A stretch of DNA of 64,000 nt, from NCBI RefSeq assembly GCF_002551005.1, contig NZ_NVOY01000004.1, positions 247,907 through 311,906 of the forward strand, written 5' to 3'. The position numbers were made by a program, and so were the translations under genes. Shown here in pieces: positions 1 through 8,518 of this stretch. Below the pieces are notes generated by a model. It was not told where the DNA came from. It saw nothing but the letters and a program-made list of their open reading frames with translations, and made no database searches. The number at the start of each line of letters is the position of its first letter. Position 1 is the stretch's first letter. Source of the DNA: Bacillus pseudomycoides. Lineage in GTDB: Bacteria > Bacillota > Bacilli > Bacillales > Bacillaceae_G.

Positions 1-165
1 CAGTTCGAAGAAGCAGTGAAGCAACTAATTAGCCAACAACAACAACAACGTGAAGAGGTTCAAAAGCAAATGGAAAGTTTTTTAGAAGAATTCAAATCCA
101 TGCAACTAGACCTCGTAAAAAAGTTCGAGGAAAACTCAAAAAATCTATTTACTTCCATGAAGTAA
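1..165 (+). CDS. phaP: C-terminal end of a probable PHA-granule phasin
   Basis: Only the last 54 codons lie in the window; the start is to the left. The visible part is a charged, glutamine-rich amphipathic helix with a run of five Gln and many Glu/Lys, as in Bacillus phasins that coat polyhydroxyalkanoate granules. The next gene encodes a MaoC-type hydratase, which fits a polyhydroxyalkanoate locus. The name rests on composition and neighbourhood and not on a complete domain, so another coiled-coil protein remains possible. Confidence 0.5.
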   Translation, partial: QFEEAVKQLISQQQQQREEVQKQMESFLEEFKSMQLDLVKKFEENSKNLFTSMK

Positions 166-266
166 GAAAGATGTGGCAACTAACTGCAAAAAATACTCTT
201 TCCTTTCTTTCTCCCGTTACATCTGGATGGCTCACATTTTTCAACATGGAAAAGAAGGAGGAAGAA

Positions 267-710
267 ATGAATCCTTTTCGAGAAGCAGAATCTGTTCATG
301 AGCTTTATTATGATGACATTCACATAGGGGATCAAGCTTCTTTAACAAAAACGATTGCAAACGAAGATATTATTACGTTTGCAAAACTTACGGGCGATGT
401 AAATCCCATTCATCTCCTTGATTCCTTTGCCAAAACAACGATGTTTAAAGAACGCATTGCTCATGGTATGCTCGTTTCTAGCTTTATTTCAACAATACTT
501 GGCACAAATCTTCCTGGAAAAAATACCATTTATTTATCACAAAATATCGCATTCCGTGCCCCAGTAAAAATCGGAGATACACTGCGTGTTGTCGCTGAAG
601 TCGTTGAAAAACGCGATGATAAAAGAATTATTACCTTACAAACAAACATATATAATCAATACAATAAAGTTGTTGTAGAAGGTACAGCAACCGTTATGAA
701 AAAAGAGTAG
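267..710 (+). CDS. phaJ: MaoC-like (R)-specific enoyl-CoA hydratase
   Basis: This is a 147-residue single hot-dog-fold protein. The hydratase-2 motif is visible around residues 43-62 (GDVNPIH followed by F, then AHGML), with the conserved Asp and His that activate water. The family hydrates trans-2-enoyl-CoA to (R)-3-hydroxyacyl-CoA, which can feed polyhydroxyalkanoate synthesis from beta-oxidation. I chose the ATG at 267 because a GGAGG sits seven bases upstream; the reading frame is open back to 171, but the extra 32 residues look non-coding. The phasin-like gene ends 101 bp upstream on the same strand. The phaJ name is inferred from context. Confidence 0.7.
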   Translation: MNPFREAESVHELYYDDIHIGDQASLTKTIANEDIITFAKLTGDVNPIHLLDSFAKTTMFKERIAHGMLVSSFISTILGTNLPGKNTIYLSQNIAFRAPVKIGDTLRVVAEVVEKRDDKRIITLQTNIYNQYNKVVVEGTATVMKKE

Positions 711-726
711 CGCTGCTACTCTTTTT
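699..726 (+). terminator. Rho-independent terminator after the hydratase gene
   Basis: The inverted repeat AAAAAGAGTAGC / GCTACTCTTTTT has a three-base loop and overlaps the hydratase stop codon. The A and T tracts on either side would let it work in both directions. Confidence 0.75.
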
Positions 727-842
727 CATTTCATCCAAGAACTGTTAGTCTCTCCGATTACTTCCGCGTATGAGTGAAATTCAAACACATACAATAACAT
801 CATCAGCTTCTATAAGCTGAAAATGAAAAAAGGGGTTATACT

Positions 843-1028
843 ATGGCGAAAACAAATAAACTACTTGTTCCTGGTGCTGAACAAGCACTAGAACAGTTTA
901 AGTATGAAATTGCACAAGAATTTGGCGTGAATCTAGGATCGAACACAGCTGCTCGTTCAAATGGATCTGTCGGCGGCGAAGTAACTAAACGTCTCGTTTC
1001 CCTTGCACAGCAGCAATTACGCGAATAA
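843..1028 (+). CDS. Alpha/beta-type small acid-soluble spore protein
   Basis: The 61-residue product is a DNA-binding protein that saturates and protects the chromosome in dormant spores. It shows the family hallmarks: a GPR-type cleavage region (YEIAQEFGV), a [15 protein letters not shown] loop and the C-terminal V-T-K-R-L-V motif. An AAGGGG ribosome-binding site precedes the ATG. It is monocistronic and ends at a terminator 20 bases downstream. Forespore (sigma G) expression is expected for the family, but I did not establish the promoter. Confidence 0.92.
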   Translation: MAKTNKLLVPGAEQALEQFKYEIAQEFGVNLGSNTAARSNGSVGGEVTKRLVSLAQQQLRE

Positions 1029-1048
1029 ATAAAATAAACAATGGATTT

Positions 1049-1072
1049 GAGGCAGAGGTTCTCTGCCTCTTT
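1049..1072 (+). terminator. Terminator of the SASP gene
   Basis: A perfect GAGGCAGAG / CTCTGCCTC hairpin with a short loop is followed by TTT. Confidence 0.8.
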
Positions 1073-1161
1073 ACTATTTACACTTCCACTACTCATGAGC
1101 GCTTTCCTCTACTCCTAGAAAGTACAAAAATGAAATATTCACACAAAAACCTTTTAACAGG

Positions 1162-1190
1162 TTGACAGACTATTGTGTTACTTATATACT
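1162..1190 (+). promoter_or_regulatory. Sigma-A promoter of the riboswitch-terC transcript
   Basis: A consensus TTGACA (1162-1167) and TATACT (1185-1190) are separated by exactly 17 bases. Transcription would begin near 1198, just ahead of the riboswitch. Confidence 0.75.
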
Positions 1191-1210
1191 GTACGTAATA
1201 GCATATTTCC

Positions 1211-1350
1211 AAAGGGGAGTAGCGTCAGAGAAAATATTCTCTGAAACAAAGTCGTCATTACGTGGAACCATGTTCCTCCGGCTTTGTTGGCATAGTTTAT
1301 TACATATGTCTAGCAAGACCTTTGCCTATTAACGGCAGAGGTCTTTTTTG
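1211..1350 (+). promoter_or_regulatory. yybP-ykoY (Mn2+) riboswitch with expression platform
   Basis: The conserved pieces of this class appear in order: AAGGGGAGTAGC near 1213, ACAAAGTCGTCA near 1246, CCGGCTTTGTTGGC near 1278 and AGCAAGACCTTTGCC near 1312. The last piece pairs with GGCAGAGGTCTTTTTT to form an overlapping terminator at 1315-1349. Ligand binding therefore competes with termination. The class senses Mn2+ and commonly controls TerC-family and other metal exporters, which matches the next gene. Confidence 0.88.
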
Positions 1351-1461
1351 CATTCATTTCTAAATTCCTCCGCCGTTAATAGAGCTTATTTTTTGGGAAG
1401 CTAAACAATGGGGAATTTTCTTTTTCTGTTTAGCGCTTATACAAACGAGAGGAGAATGTAA

Positions 1462-2268
1462 ATGGAACTATCTTTATTATTGCAGTATGGTTGGGTATTA
1501 CTTATTTTAGTCGCTTTGGAGGGGATTTTAGCAGCAGATAATGCCCTTGTCCTTGCAATCATGGTAAAACACTTACCGGAAGAAAAACGAAAAAGAGCTT
1601 TATTTTACGGACTTGCAGGAGCATTCGTATTCCGCTTTGGATCATTGTTTATGATTTCATTTCTTGTCGATGTATGGCAAGTACAAGCAATTGGTGCCGT
1701 TTATTTAATGTTTATCGCTGTGAATCACCTTGTAAAAACGTATGTTAAAAAGAATACAACTGATCAAGAAACAGAGAAAAAAGAAAAAGAGAAAAAACAA
1801 GAAAACTTTTGGTGGACTGTATTTAAAGTAGAAGTTGCTGATATTGCGTTTGCTGTTGACTCTATTTTAGCAGCGGTTGCATTAGCAATGACATTACCGA
1901 AAACAAACCTTGGTACAATCGGCGAACTTGATATCGGACAGTTTGCTGTTATTTTCGCAGGCGGTATGATTGGATTAATTATTATGCGCTTTGCCGCATC
2001 CGCTTTCGTAAACTTACTGCAACGTAAACCTGGATTAGAAACTGCTGCATTCATGATTGTAGGTTGGGTTGGTGTAAAATTAGCAGTCTATACGTTAGCT
2101 CACCCTGCATTAGGTGTCATTCCACATGAATTTCCAGAATCAACTACTTGGAAATTGATTTTCTGGGGTGTATTGCTTGCAATTGGTGTAGGTGGTTGGT
2201 TCTTATCAAAAGAAACAAACCCAAACGCACAACAAGATTCGAAACAATATAACGAAAAAGCGCTGTAA
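1462..2268 (+). CDS. TerC-family integral membrane protein, probable Mn2+ exporter
   Basis: The 268-residue protein has about seven to eight hydrophobic segments. It carries the two characteristic acidic membrane motifs, E-G-I-L-A-A-D-N-A near residue 20 and A-V-D-S-I-L-A near residue 131, and a cytoplasmic Lys/Glu loop at about residues 96-115. TerC relatives downstream of yybP-ykoY riboswitches export manganese, in part to supply secreted enzymes. The start is supported by AGAGGAG eight bases upstream. The riboswitch indicates induction by excess Mn2+. Confidence 0.88.
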   Translation: MELSLLLQYGWVLLILVALEGILAADNALVLAIMVKHLPEEKRKRALFYGLAGAFVFRFGSLFMISFLVDVWQVQAIGAVYLMFIAVNHLVKTYVKKNTTDQETEKKEKEKKQENFWWTVFKVEVADIAFAVDSILAAVALAMTLPKTNLGTIGELDIGQFAVIFAGGMIGLIIMRFAASAFVNLLQRKPGLETAAFMIVGWVGVKLAVYTLAHPALGVIPHEFPESTTWKLIFWGVLLAIGVGGWFLSKETNPNAQQDSKQYNEKAL

Positions 2269-2286
2269 TTTCAGCGCTTTTTCTTT
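2254..2286 (+). terminator. Terminator of the terC-like gene
   Basis: A GAAAAAGCGCTG / CAGCGCTTTTTC inverted repeat overlaps the stop codon and ends in a T-rich run. Confidence 0.8.
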
Positions 2287-2480
2287 TTCTCAAAAATTGG
2301 TGAGGTTTCTCAATTATTGAAAATGTACTATATTATACAACATATTGTTAGCGCTTTCACCAAAAAAGATGTCCTTTTTGTGAAATGTTGCACAAACTTA
2401 TTGAAAGTAAGAGCAAATAGGTGTACTTTATTCATATAAAGAGTATTTATAATCGATGTATTGAAGGAGCGTAATGTTTT

Positions 2481-3329
2481 ATGCTAGAACAAGGAGTAGA
2501 TTACGTTGTACAGCTTGCAAAGAAAAAAGCAAAAATGCTAGATAACAATCCGATGGAATATTTTCTTCGAGCAGCGCTAGCTGGTATCTATATCGGATTT
2601 GTTATTGTAGTATGTTTTAAGTTAGGGAATTTTTTTCATGATGCACATTCACCTGCAACATATTTAGCATCTTCTGCGTTTTTTGGAGTCGCACTTATTT
2701 TAATCATATATGGCGGAGCTGAATTATTTACAGGAAATACAATGTATTTCACCATTTCAACTTTACGAAAAGAAACAACTGTTGTTGATACACTTCGCAA
2801 CTGGGGTGCTTGTTATGTAGGAAACTTAGTAGGCGCAGTATTTTTCGCAGCGCTCTTTTATGCAACTGGTATTTTTGAAACGATAAGTCACAATCACTTA
2901 TTAAATGAAGTTGTCGCAGGAAAGATGGGCGCATCAACCATGCACTTATTTTTCAAAGCTATCTTATGTAACTGGCTCGTTTGTCTTGCATGTTTTCTTC
3001 CATCTCAAGTAAAAGGAGATACAGCTAAAATACTTGTAATGATGTTTCTTGTATTTGCTTTCTTCTTATCAGGATATGAACATAGCATCGCAAATCTGTC
3101 ACTATTTTCAATTGCTCTACTTGTTCCACATCCTGATACAATTTCTTTTGCGAATGCAATTCATAACTTAATTCCAGTTACAATCGGTAACATAATTGGT
3201 GGATCTGTATTTGTTGGTATGGTATATCATTATTTGACTAAAACAAAAAGTGAAACAGAATCTGCAAAAGCAGAAATCGATTCCGCACAAACTGAAGAAA
3301 TCATTCCATTACCAGCACATGTAAAATAA
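2481..3329 (+). CDS. Formate/nitrite transporter (FocA/NirC family)
   Basis: The 282-residue protein has six predicted membrane helices. It shows FNT family motifs, including G-A-E-L-F-T-G-N-T near residue 86, N-W-L-V-C near residue 163 and G-N-I-I-G-G near residue 245. Such proteins form pentameric channels for formate, nitrite or related monovalent anions; the sequence alone does not fix the substrate. An AAGGAG precedes the ATG by 12 bases. The gene is monocistronic, flanked by terminators, with a hydrophilic C-terminal tail from about residue 255. Confidence 0.85.
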   Translation: MLEQGVDYVVQLAKKKAKMLDNNPMEYFLRAALAGIYIGFVIVVCFKLGNFFHDAHSPATYLASSAFFGVALILIIYGGAELFTGNTMYFTISTLRKETTVVDTLRNWGACYVGNLVGAVFFAALFYATGIFETISHNHLLNEVVAGKMGASTMHLFFKAILCNWLVCLACFLPSQVKGDTAKILVMMFLVFAFFLSGYEHSIANLSLFSIALLVPHPDTISFANAIHNLIPVTIGNIIGGSVFVGMVYHYLTKTKSETESAKAEIDSAQTEEIIPLPAHVK

Positions 3330-3342
3330 AGCACACGTCGAA

Positions 3343-3380
3343 AGCATGCATTCCAAATTGATTGGAATGCATGCCTTTTT
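3343..3380 (+). terminator. Terminator after the FNT channel gene
   Basis: A long hairpin (GCATGCATTCCAA / TTGGAATGCATGC) is followed by TTTTT. It overlaps the 3' end of the convergent pseudogene. Confidence 0.8.
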
Positions 3381-3670
3381 AGTAACTTCCAACACGTTTA
3401 ACAACAATAGACGAAGAAATTTCCCCAGACTCTTTTCCTTTTTGGATCCGATCTAACATATAATGTTGTCCTATCGGATCATTCGTATGAAAATGAATTT
3501 CTTCCACATGTAATCGTTCCTGACAAAATGCATCTACGAAATCCCATATTATAATCGAGCGATAAGGTATGTACCTTATTATTTCGAATGAGCTCCAGTG
3601 CTTGTTCGGCTGTCGTCGCTAGTGTAAAACCAGCTGGGCACGGTCTTTGATCATCCATATATACATTCAT
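3379..3670 (-). pseudogene. Cyclic-phosphate processing receiver-like protein, internally deleted
   Basis: The start (MNVYMDDQRPCPAGF) and the core up to SLDYNMG read in one frame. The frame then shifts and stops at 3479. The remaining C-terminus, with the motif E-I-H-F-H-T-N-D-P-I-G, continues in another frame to a stop at 3379. The piece expected between the two (G-E ... G-W/Y-D) is missing, which points to a small deletion that also shifts the frame. The N-terminal acidic cluster resembles receiver domains found near cyclic-phosphate signalling genes. The family name is from memory and moderately secure; the broken state is seen directly. Confidence 0.65.
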
Positions 3671-3682
3671 CTTCCCCCTCCT

Positions 3683-4393
3683 CTACATACTATATGTACA
3701 TATTGTACCAAGTGCAATAAAAGGCGCAAAGGGAAGTGGTTCTTTATACGTCATCCGTCTAAGCGCAATAAAAATGATAAGAAAACAAAGACCAAATAAG
3801 GATGAGAAAAAAAGTGACAACAGTATCGTTTTTGTTCCAACGACAAACCCAAGTAAAGTAAATAGTTTCACATCCCCTCCTCCGATTCCTTTTGGATAAA
3901 TAGCTTGAATGAGATATAAGAGCATAAACATAAGCATTGCTGCTAACAATCCATCCCACCATAGCGATGGCTGTATAAAAAAACGTTCTATTAGAAATAG
4001 TCCTGTAAAAAAGCATAAAATTCGATTTGGAATTACCATATAAAGAAGATCTGTAATGGAAACAATGAAAAGAAGTGATAACAGCGTCCACACGATAATC
4101 AGCTGCTCGTTGAAACCAACAGAAACTGCCGCGAGAAGAAACAATACCCCTGCAATGCCTTCAAATAAAGGATGCAAATATGAGATTTTTATATTACAAT
4201 GCGTGCACCTTCCTTTTTGGATACAAAATGATAAAATGGGGATCAACTCTTTTAGTTGTAATACGTGGGAACAATGAGAACAATGTGAGCGTGGTTTTAT
4301 AATAGAATATCCGAGCGGAATACGATAAGCAACAACGTGATAGAATGAGCCTAATATCAAACCAGTGAAAAAAGCATATACATAAAATAGCAT
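3683..4393 (-). CDS. comC: Type IV prepilin peptidase (ComC/PilD-like)
   Basis: The 236-residue aspartic protease of the membrane cleaves and N-methylates competence pseudopilins. It has the N-terminal G-S-F-Y-H-V-V-A-Y-R-I-P motif, two CxxC pairs of the cytoplasmic loop (CSHC and CTHC), and both catalytic Asp regions (ITDLLYMVIPN and GIGGGDVKL). The start at 4393 follows a GGAGAGG; the frame is open further upstream, but the added residues lack family features. It lies 12 bases downstream of the broken receiver-like gene. Confidence 0.88.
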   Translation of the reverse strand: MLFYVYAFFTGLILGSFYHVVAYRIPLGYSIIKPRSHCSHCSHVLQLKELIPILSFCIQKGRCTHCNIKISYLHPLFEGIAGVLFLLAAVSVGFNEQLIIVWTLLSLLFIVSITDLLYMVIPNRILCFFTGLFLIERFFIQPSLWWDGLLAAMLMFMLLYLIQAIYPKGIGGGDVKLFTLLGFVVGTKTILLSLFFSSLFGLCFLIIFIALRRMTYKEPLPFAPFIALGTICTYSM

Positions 4394-4470
4394 TCCATCC
4401 TCTCCTTTCGCGCTTAGTATAACAAGAAAAGGTAACATATTGTATTTTCAAAAATGTATCTTTCTCCATA

Positions 4471-4500
4471 AAAAAACAGGCCCTTATTAGGCCTGTTTTT
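4471..4500 (-). terminator. Terminator of the lutABC operon
   Basis: AAAAACAGGCC / GGCCTGTTTTT forms a symmetrical hairpin just after the lutC stop codon. The flanking A and T runs allow bidirectional use. Confidence 0.75.
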
Positions 4501-4504
4501 CCAT

Positions 4505-5215
4505 TTATACAACAAAATAAAATGCTTTTAATGGTCCGTGTACACCAACAACTAAGTTCATTTCAATGTCAGCAGAGTTACTTGGCCCTGTAATAAAATT
4601 AATACAAGAAGCTGGTGCTTCTCCATTTTCCACACGTGTATTTAAATCACGTACCGCTTGTGTAATACGGGGCACGATTGTTTCACGTGGAATAATCGCT
4701 ACATAAACAGTCGGTAAAAAGTGTAGTGAACGTCCTCTTCCTTTATGACTTTGCACAACAATTGTACCTGATTCCGCTAATGTATAATCACTAAACGAAA
4801 TTCCGATATTTGCTTTTTCCGCTAATTTCATGTTTTCTTCTTTCTTCGCTGGATCCCAAGTATTTACTTCTACGCTTTCACCTGGAAGTTCCGCTTCAAA
4901 CAATTGTCCAAGTCCATACTCTTCAAAACGCTCATCTTGAGATAACATAATTGGTCCGCCGCCGTTTTCCGTGATAACGTTCTTAATTGCAGCACTTAAT
5001 TCATCTCGATTCGTTTCAATAACAGTCGTATGAATGTTGTTACATTGCTTTTTAAATACTTCTAATAACTCTTCTTGTGAGTAATCATTTAACGTTTCTA
5101 CATTTATATTGTTTTTCCATTCAGGGCGCTGTACCCCTTCTGTTTTGCGCTCACGTCCAAGCTGTTTTGCGATATTTTCTAAAAATGAATCGCGGTTTTG
5201 AATCGTTCCTGCCAT
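4505..5215 (-). CDS. lutC: LutC, lactate utilisation subunit
   Basis: The 236-residue LUD-domain protein has the family signatures [17 protein letters not shown] near residue 134 and [14 protein letters not shown] near residue 201. With LutA and LutB it forms the iron-sulfur L-lactate dehydrogenase system that oxidises lactate to pyruvate. Its ATG overlaps the lutB stop codon by one base (TAATG), so the two are translationally coupled. It is the last gene of lutABC, with a terminator immediately downstream. Confidence 0.93.
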   Translation of the reverse strand: MAGTIQNRDSFLENIAKQLGRERKTEGVQRPEWKNNINVETLNDYSQEELLEVFKKQCNNIHTTVIETNRDELSAAIKNVITENGGGPIMLSQDERFEEYGLGQLFEAELPGESVEVNTWDPAKKEENMKLAEKANIGISFSDYTLAESGTIVVQSHKGRGRSLHFLPTVYVAIIPRETIVPRITQAVRDLNTRVENGEAPASCINFITGPSNSADIEMNLVVGVHGPLKAFYFVV

Positions 5216-6636
5216 TAGTTATTCCCGCCTTTCTTATGCTCTTTATACCAATCGCGGAATCTTTCTTTGCTTGGCGCTGGGAATTCGCGAATTTCCGTCC
5301 AATTTTTCAGCGGTCCCACACCTTTAGAAACACGGTTTCCGGATGTGAATGGGCTCATTGCAGCTGGCGCCATTTTCGATCCCATTTTGTATAAAGCTGC
5401 AGAAGAAGCGCCCATACTAAACATCTTCATCGCAAGTTTTTCTGCAAGCGGTGCACGTCCTTCTTTTTCCACAATTACTTGGCGATGTTTTAATAACAAG
5501 TCATGCAATGGAATTTTTACTGGACAAGCTTCTGTACATGCTCCGCATAAACTAGATGCATATGGAAGTTCTTTATAATCATCATAGCCACCTAAAAGCG
5601 GTGTTAATACCGCACCAATTGGGCCAGGATAAATAGATCCATAAGAGTGACCACCAACATGACGATACACCGGACATACATTGATACATGCCGCACAGCG
5701 AATACATTGCAGTACTTGACGGAACTCAGAACCTAAAATTTCAGAGCGGCCATTATCTACAACAACTAAATGGAACTCTTCCGGTCCATCTATTTCGTCC
5801 TCTTGAATTGGTCCCGCAACGGTTACATAACTTGTTAATTTTTGACCAACAGCACTACGACAAAGTAAACCGACAAGAACATCAAGCTCTTCCATCGTTG
5901 GAACCATACGTTCCATACCCATTACCGCAATTTGTGTTTTCGGAATAGACATAACAAGGTCTGCGTTCCCTTCATTTGTTACTAAACAAAGAGAACCTGT
6001 GTTAGCAACCGCAAAGTTACATCCTGTTACTCCGATTTCTGCATCCATAAATTTTTCACGAAGAATTTTACGAACAAATTTCGTCATCTCATATGGATCA
6101 TCGGATTTTTCATATCCTAATTTTTCTTTAAATACATCACGAATTTGCGTTCTATTTTTATGTAGCGCTGGCGCAACAATGTGAGATGGTGGATCATTGT
6201 CTACTTGTAAAATATACTCCCCTAAGTCACTCTCAACGACTTCACAGCCGATTTCTTGAAGGGCATGGTTCATACCAATCTCTTCTGTTACCATTGATTT
6301 TGATTTCACAACTTTTTTCGCTTGTTTCTTTTCAGCTACTTGTTTAATGTACTCAGCTGCCTCTTCTTTCGTTTTCGCAAAGAAAACATGGCCGCCTCGT
6401 TTTGATACATTTTCGCTTAGTTGCATTAAATAATAATCTAAGTTTTCTAGCGTATGCTGACGAATTTGTTCACCAAGCTCACGCCACTCTTCCCAGTTAC
6501 CTAACTCCTCAGCTGCTTCTAAACGTTTTGTGTATAAACGCGTTTGTGCAGAGGATACTGCCCCGCGCATAAACGAATCTTGAAGATTTTCCCCGACACG
6601 ATCATTAAATTTTTTATCACTTGTTTTCATAGACAT
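5215..6636 (-). CDS. lutB: LutB, iron-sulfur lactate oxidation protein
   Basis: The 473-residue protein has an N-terminal LUD domain and two ferredoxin-type clusters at about residues 313-325 ([13 protein letters not shown]) and 364-372 ([10 protein letters not shown]). This is the usual LutB architecture and length. It sits between lutA, 18 bases upstream, and lutC, which it overlaps. An AAGGGGG ribosome-binding site precedes the ATG. Confidence 0.95.
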   Translation of the reverse strand: MSMKTSDKKFNDRVGENLQDSFMRGAVSSAQTRLYTKRLEAAEELGNWEEWRELGEQIRQHTLENLDYYLMQLSENVSKRGGHVFFAKTKEEAAEYIKQVAEKKQAKKVVKSKSMVTEEIGMNHALQEIGCEVVESDLGEYILQVDNDPPSHIVAPALHKNRTQIRDVFKEKLGYEKSDDPYEMTKFVRKILREKFMDAEIGVTGCNFAVANTGSLCLVTNEGNADLVMSIPKTQIAVMGMERMVPTMEELDVLVGLLCRSAVGQKLTSYVTVAGPIQEDEIDGPEEFHLVVVDNGRSEILGSEFRQVLQCIRCAACINVCPVYRHVGGHSYGSIYPGPIGAVLTPLLGGYDDYKELPYASSLCGACTEACPVKIPLHDLLLKHRQVIVEKEGRAPLAEKLAMKMFSMGASSAALYKMGSKMAPAAMSPFTSGNRVSKGVGPLKNWTEIREFPAPSKERFRDWYKEHKKGGNN

Positions 6637-6654
6637 AGCTTACTTCCCCCTTCA

Positions 6655-7371
6655 TCAGCGGCTATTCAATACTTCAGCAATATGCATTACTTTCACATTT
6701 TTTCCTAAGCGCTCGATACGTCCGCCAATGTTTAACAAACACCCACAATCTGCTCCAATTAAATAATCAGCACCTGTTTCCATAACACTATCAACTTTTT
6801 CATCTACCATCTGTTCAGAAATTGGCGTCATTTTTACCGAGAACGTTCCGCCAAAACCACAACAATTTTGTACATTTGGCAGTTCTCTCACTTCTAAGCC
6901 CTTCACATTTGATAATAAAATACCTGGAGCTTCTTTTACTCCTAGTATACGCGTCATGTGACAAGATTTATGGACCGTTGCTACACCATCCAAACGAGCA
7001 CCAACGTCAGTAACTTTTAACACATCAACAATAAATTGTGTCAATTCATATGTTTTTTCAGCTACTTTTTGCGCACGCGGTGCCCATTCTGGATCATCTT
7101 TAAATACATGTGGATACTCGTGAAACATTGTCGCACAAGAACCCGAAGGTGTAACGATATACTCAGCATTTTCAAATGTGCTAATCATATGCTTCATTGC
7201 TTCTTTTGCCGCTTCTACATGGCCGCTATTGTAAGCAGGCTGCCCACAACAAACTTGTGCTTCCGGAAATTCAATTTCACAACCTAATCGCTCTAAAATT
7301 TCAACCGTCGCTTTGCCGACATTTGTTTCAAACATATCGACTAAGCATGTAACAAACAATGTAACTTTCAT
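6655..7371 (-). CDS. lutA: LutA, cysteine-rich-domain lactate oxidation protein
   Basis: The 239-residue protein has two CCG-type domains with the motifs [10 protein letters not shown] near residue 41 and NCCGFGG near residue 171, plus a CGCL motif near the C-terminus. It is a heterodisulfide-reductase-like subunit of lactate oxidation. The ATG at 7371 is preferred over one six codons upstream because AGGGGGAA lies seven bases before it. It is the first gene of the operon. The putative operators at 7414 and 7476 lie in its upstream region. Confidence 0.93.
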   Translation of the reverse strand: MKVTLFVTCLVDMFETNVGKATVEILERLGCEIEFPEAQVCCGQPAYNSGHVEAAKEAMKHMISTFENAEYIVTPSGSCATMFHEYPHVFKDDPEWAPRAQKVAEKTYELTQFIVDVLKVTDVGARLDGVATVHKSCHMTRILGVKEAPGILLSNVKGLEVRELPNVQNCCGFGGTFSVKMTPISEQMVDEKVDSVMETGADYLIGADCGCLLNIGGRIERLGKNVKVMHIAEVLNSR

Positions 7372-7413
7372 ATTATAGTTCCCCCTCATTTCAACTCAGC
7401 CAACATTCATATG

Positions 7414-7426
7414 GTCATCAGATGAC
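7414..7426. promoter_or_regulatory. Probable LutR operator
   Basis: A perfect 13-base palindrome, GTCATC-A-GATGAC, lies 43 bases before the lutA start. GntR/FadR-type repressors bind GT-N-AC palindromes of this kind, and lutR is the neighbouring gene. The assignment is inferred from position and symmetry. Confidence 0.5.
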
Positions 7427-7475
7427 TTGTTAAAAAAGAAAGAAGTGAGACATGAACTGTTCCAATTCTTCCTTT

Positions 7476-7489
7476 AGAAAACGTTTTCT
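7476..7489. promoter_or_regulatory. cre-like CcpA site
   Basis: A perfect 14-base palindrome, AGAAAACGTTTTCT, lies between lutA and lutR. It matches the general catabolite-responsive element pattern (A-A-N-C-G-N-T-N). Carbon catabolite control of lactate use would make sense, but binding is inferred. Confidence 0.5.
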
Positions 7490-7537
7490 TATACTTTCTC
7501 TATTTTATCAAATACATAAAGTTTTAAAAGCATAAAA

Positions 7538-8266
7538 TTACGAATTTGTTTCTTCAATACCTGTGACCATACATTCTACTTTCGTTAGGTGATCTTGCAT
7601 CGCTTGCTGCGCTGCTGCAACATCATTCTCTAACACTGCTTCATAAATTTTCCGATGCTCTTCTACAAGTCGTTCTGCTGTTGTTTGTTCACCATATAAA
7701 ATAATTCGTCTTGTTTCACCGATTGCTTCAGCAATCATTTCAGAGACATGGTTCATTAACTCTAACAAAATATTGTTATGTGAAGCTTCTGCAATTGCCA
7801 TATGGAAATGAAAATCTGCTTTTTCACCAGCTTGTTCATCTCCGACTCCTTTTTGCATCTCATCTAACCAACGCTGCATATTGTGTAAGTTTTCTTCTGT
7901 GCGTTTTACTGCTGCTGCACCAACCGCTCCTACTTCAAGCACTTTTCGCACTTCCAATAAATTTACAATATCCTCTTGTTTCATTAGCAACGTTGTATTT
8001 AGTGACGATGTTAAAGCAGAGGCATTAAAATTCTTCACATACGTACCTTCACCTTGTTTCATCTCAATTAAGCCCATTGCTCGCAATGCGCTTAACGCTT
8101 CGCGCACAGCAGATCTGCCAACTTGAAACTGCTCTGCCAATTGATGAACAGGAAGAAGTTTGTCACCAGGCTTTAATGTACCATTTTTAATCATTCCTAA
8201 AATGGCTTCCGATACTTCTTCGTAAATTTTTTTTGGTTTAATAGATTTGTATTCCAGTTGTATCAC
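7538..8266 (-). CDS. lutR: LutR, GntR/FadR-family regulator of lactate utilisation
   Basis: The product has an N-terminal winged helix (residues about 10-75, with GRSAVREALSALRAMGLIEMKQGEGTYV) and a helical FCD ligand-binding domain with the metal-coordinating pattern D-x3-H, H and H. It sits upstream of lutABC in the same orientation, with an operator-like palindrome between them. The start is uncertain: GTG at 8266 gives MIQLEYKSI and has GGATGAT upstream, while a TTG at 8281 would add five residues. Lactate-relieved repression of lutABC is known for this family. Confidence 0.85.
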   Translation of the reverse strand: MIQLEYKSIKPKKIYEEVSEAILGMIKNGTLKPGDKLLPVHQLAEQFQVGRSAVREALSALRAMGLIEMKQGEGTYVKNFNASALTSSLNTTLLMKQEDIVNLLEVRKVLEVGAVGAAAVKRTEENLHNMQRWLDEMQKGVGDEQAGEKADFHFHMAIAEASHNNILLELMNHVSEMIAEAIGETRRIILYGEQTTAERLVEEHRKIYEAVLENDVAAAQQAMQDHLTKVECMVTGIEETNS

Positions 8267-8518
8267 CTCAGTATCATCCAAACAACAATGACAACAATTT
8301 ATTCCGCGCTAGCGGACAGTAAAGCTCTCACCTCAAGATTCTGAGAAGTAAAAAAAGATAGGCAAGAGATACCTAAAGTTTCACTTTATACAGAAAATAG
8401 CATCCCTATCTATTTTAGAACTAAACGCACAGAAGTACAAACATTTTGTTCATAAAATAGACAAAAAAAAGTTATCTCACTACTTCAAGAAAGGAAAAGC
8501 CATATCTCTTCATTATGA

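Noticed and set aside
836-1096. An 86-codon frame opposite the SASP gene
   Set aside because: It is antisense to a well-recognised spore protein with a better ribosome-binding site and conserved family signature.
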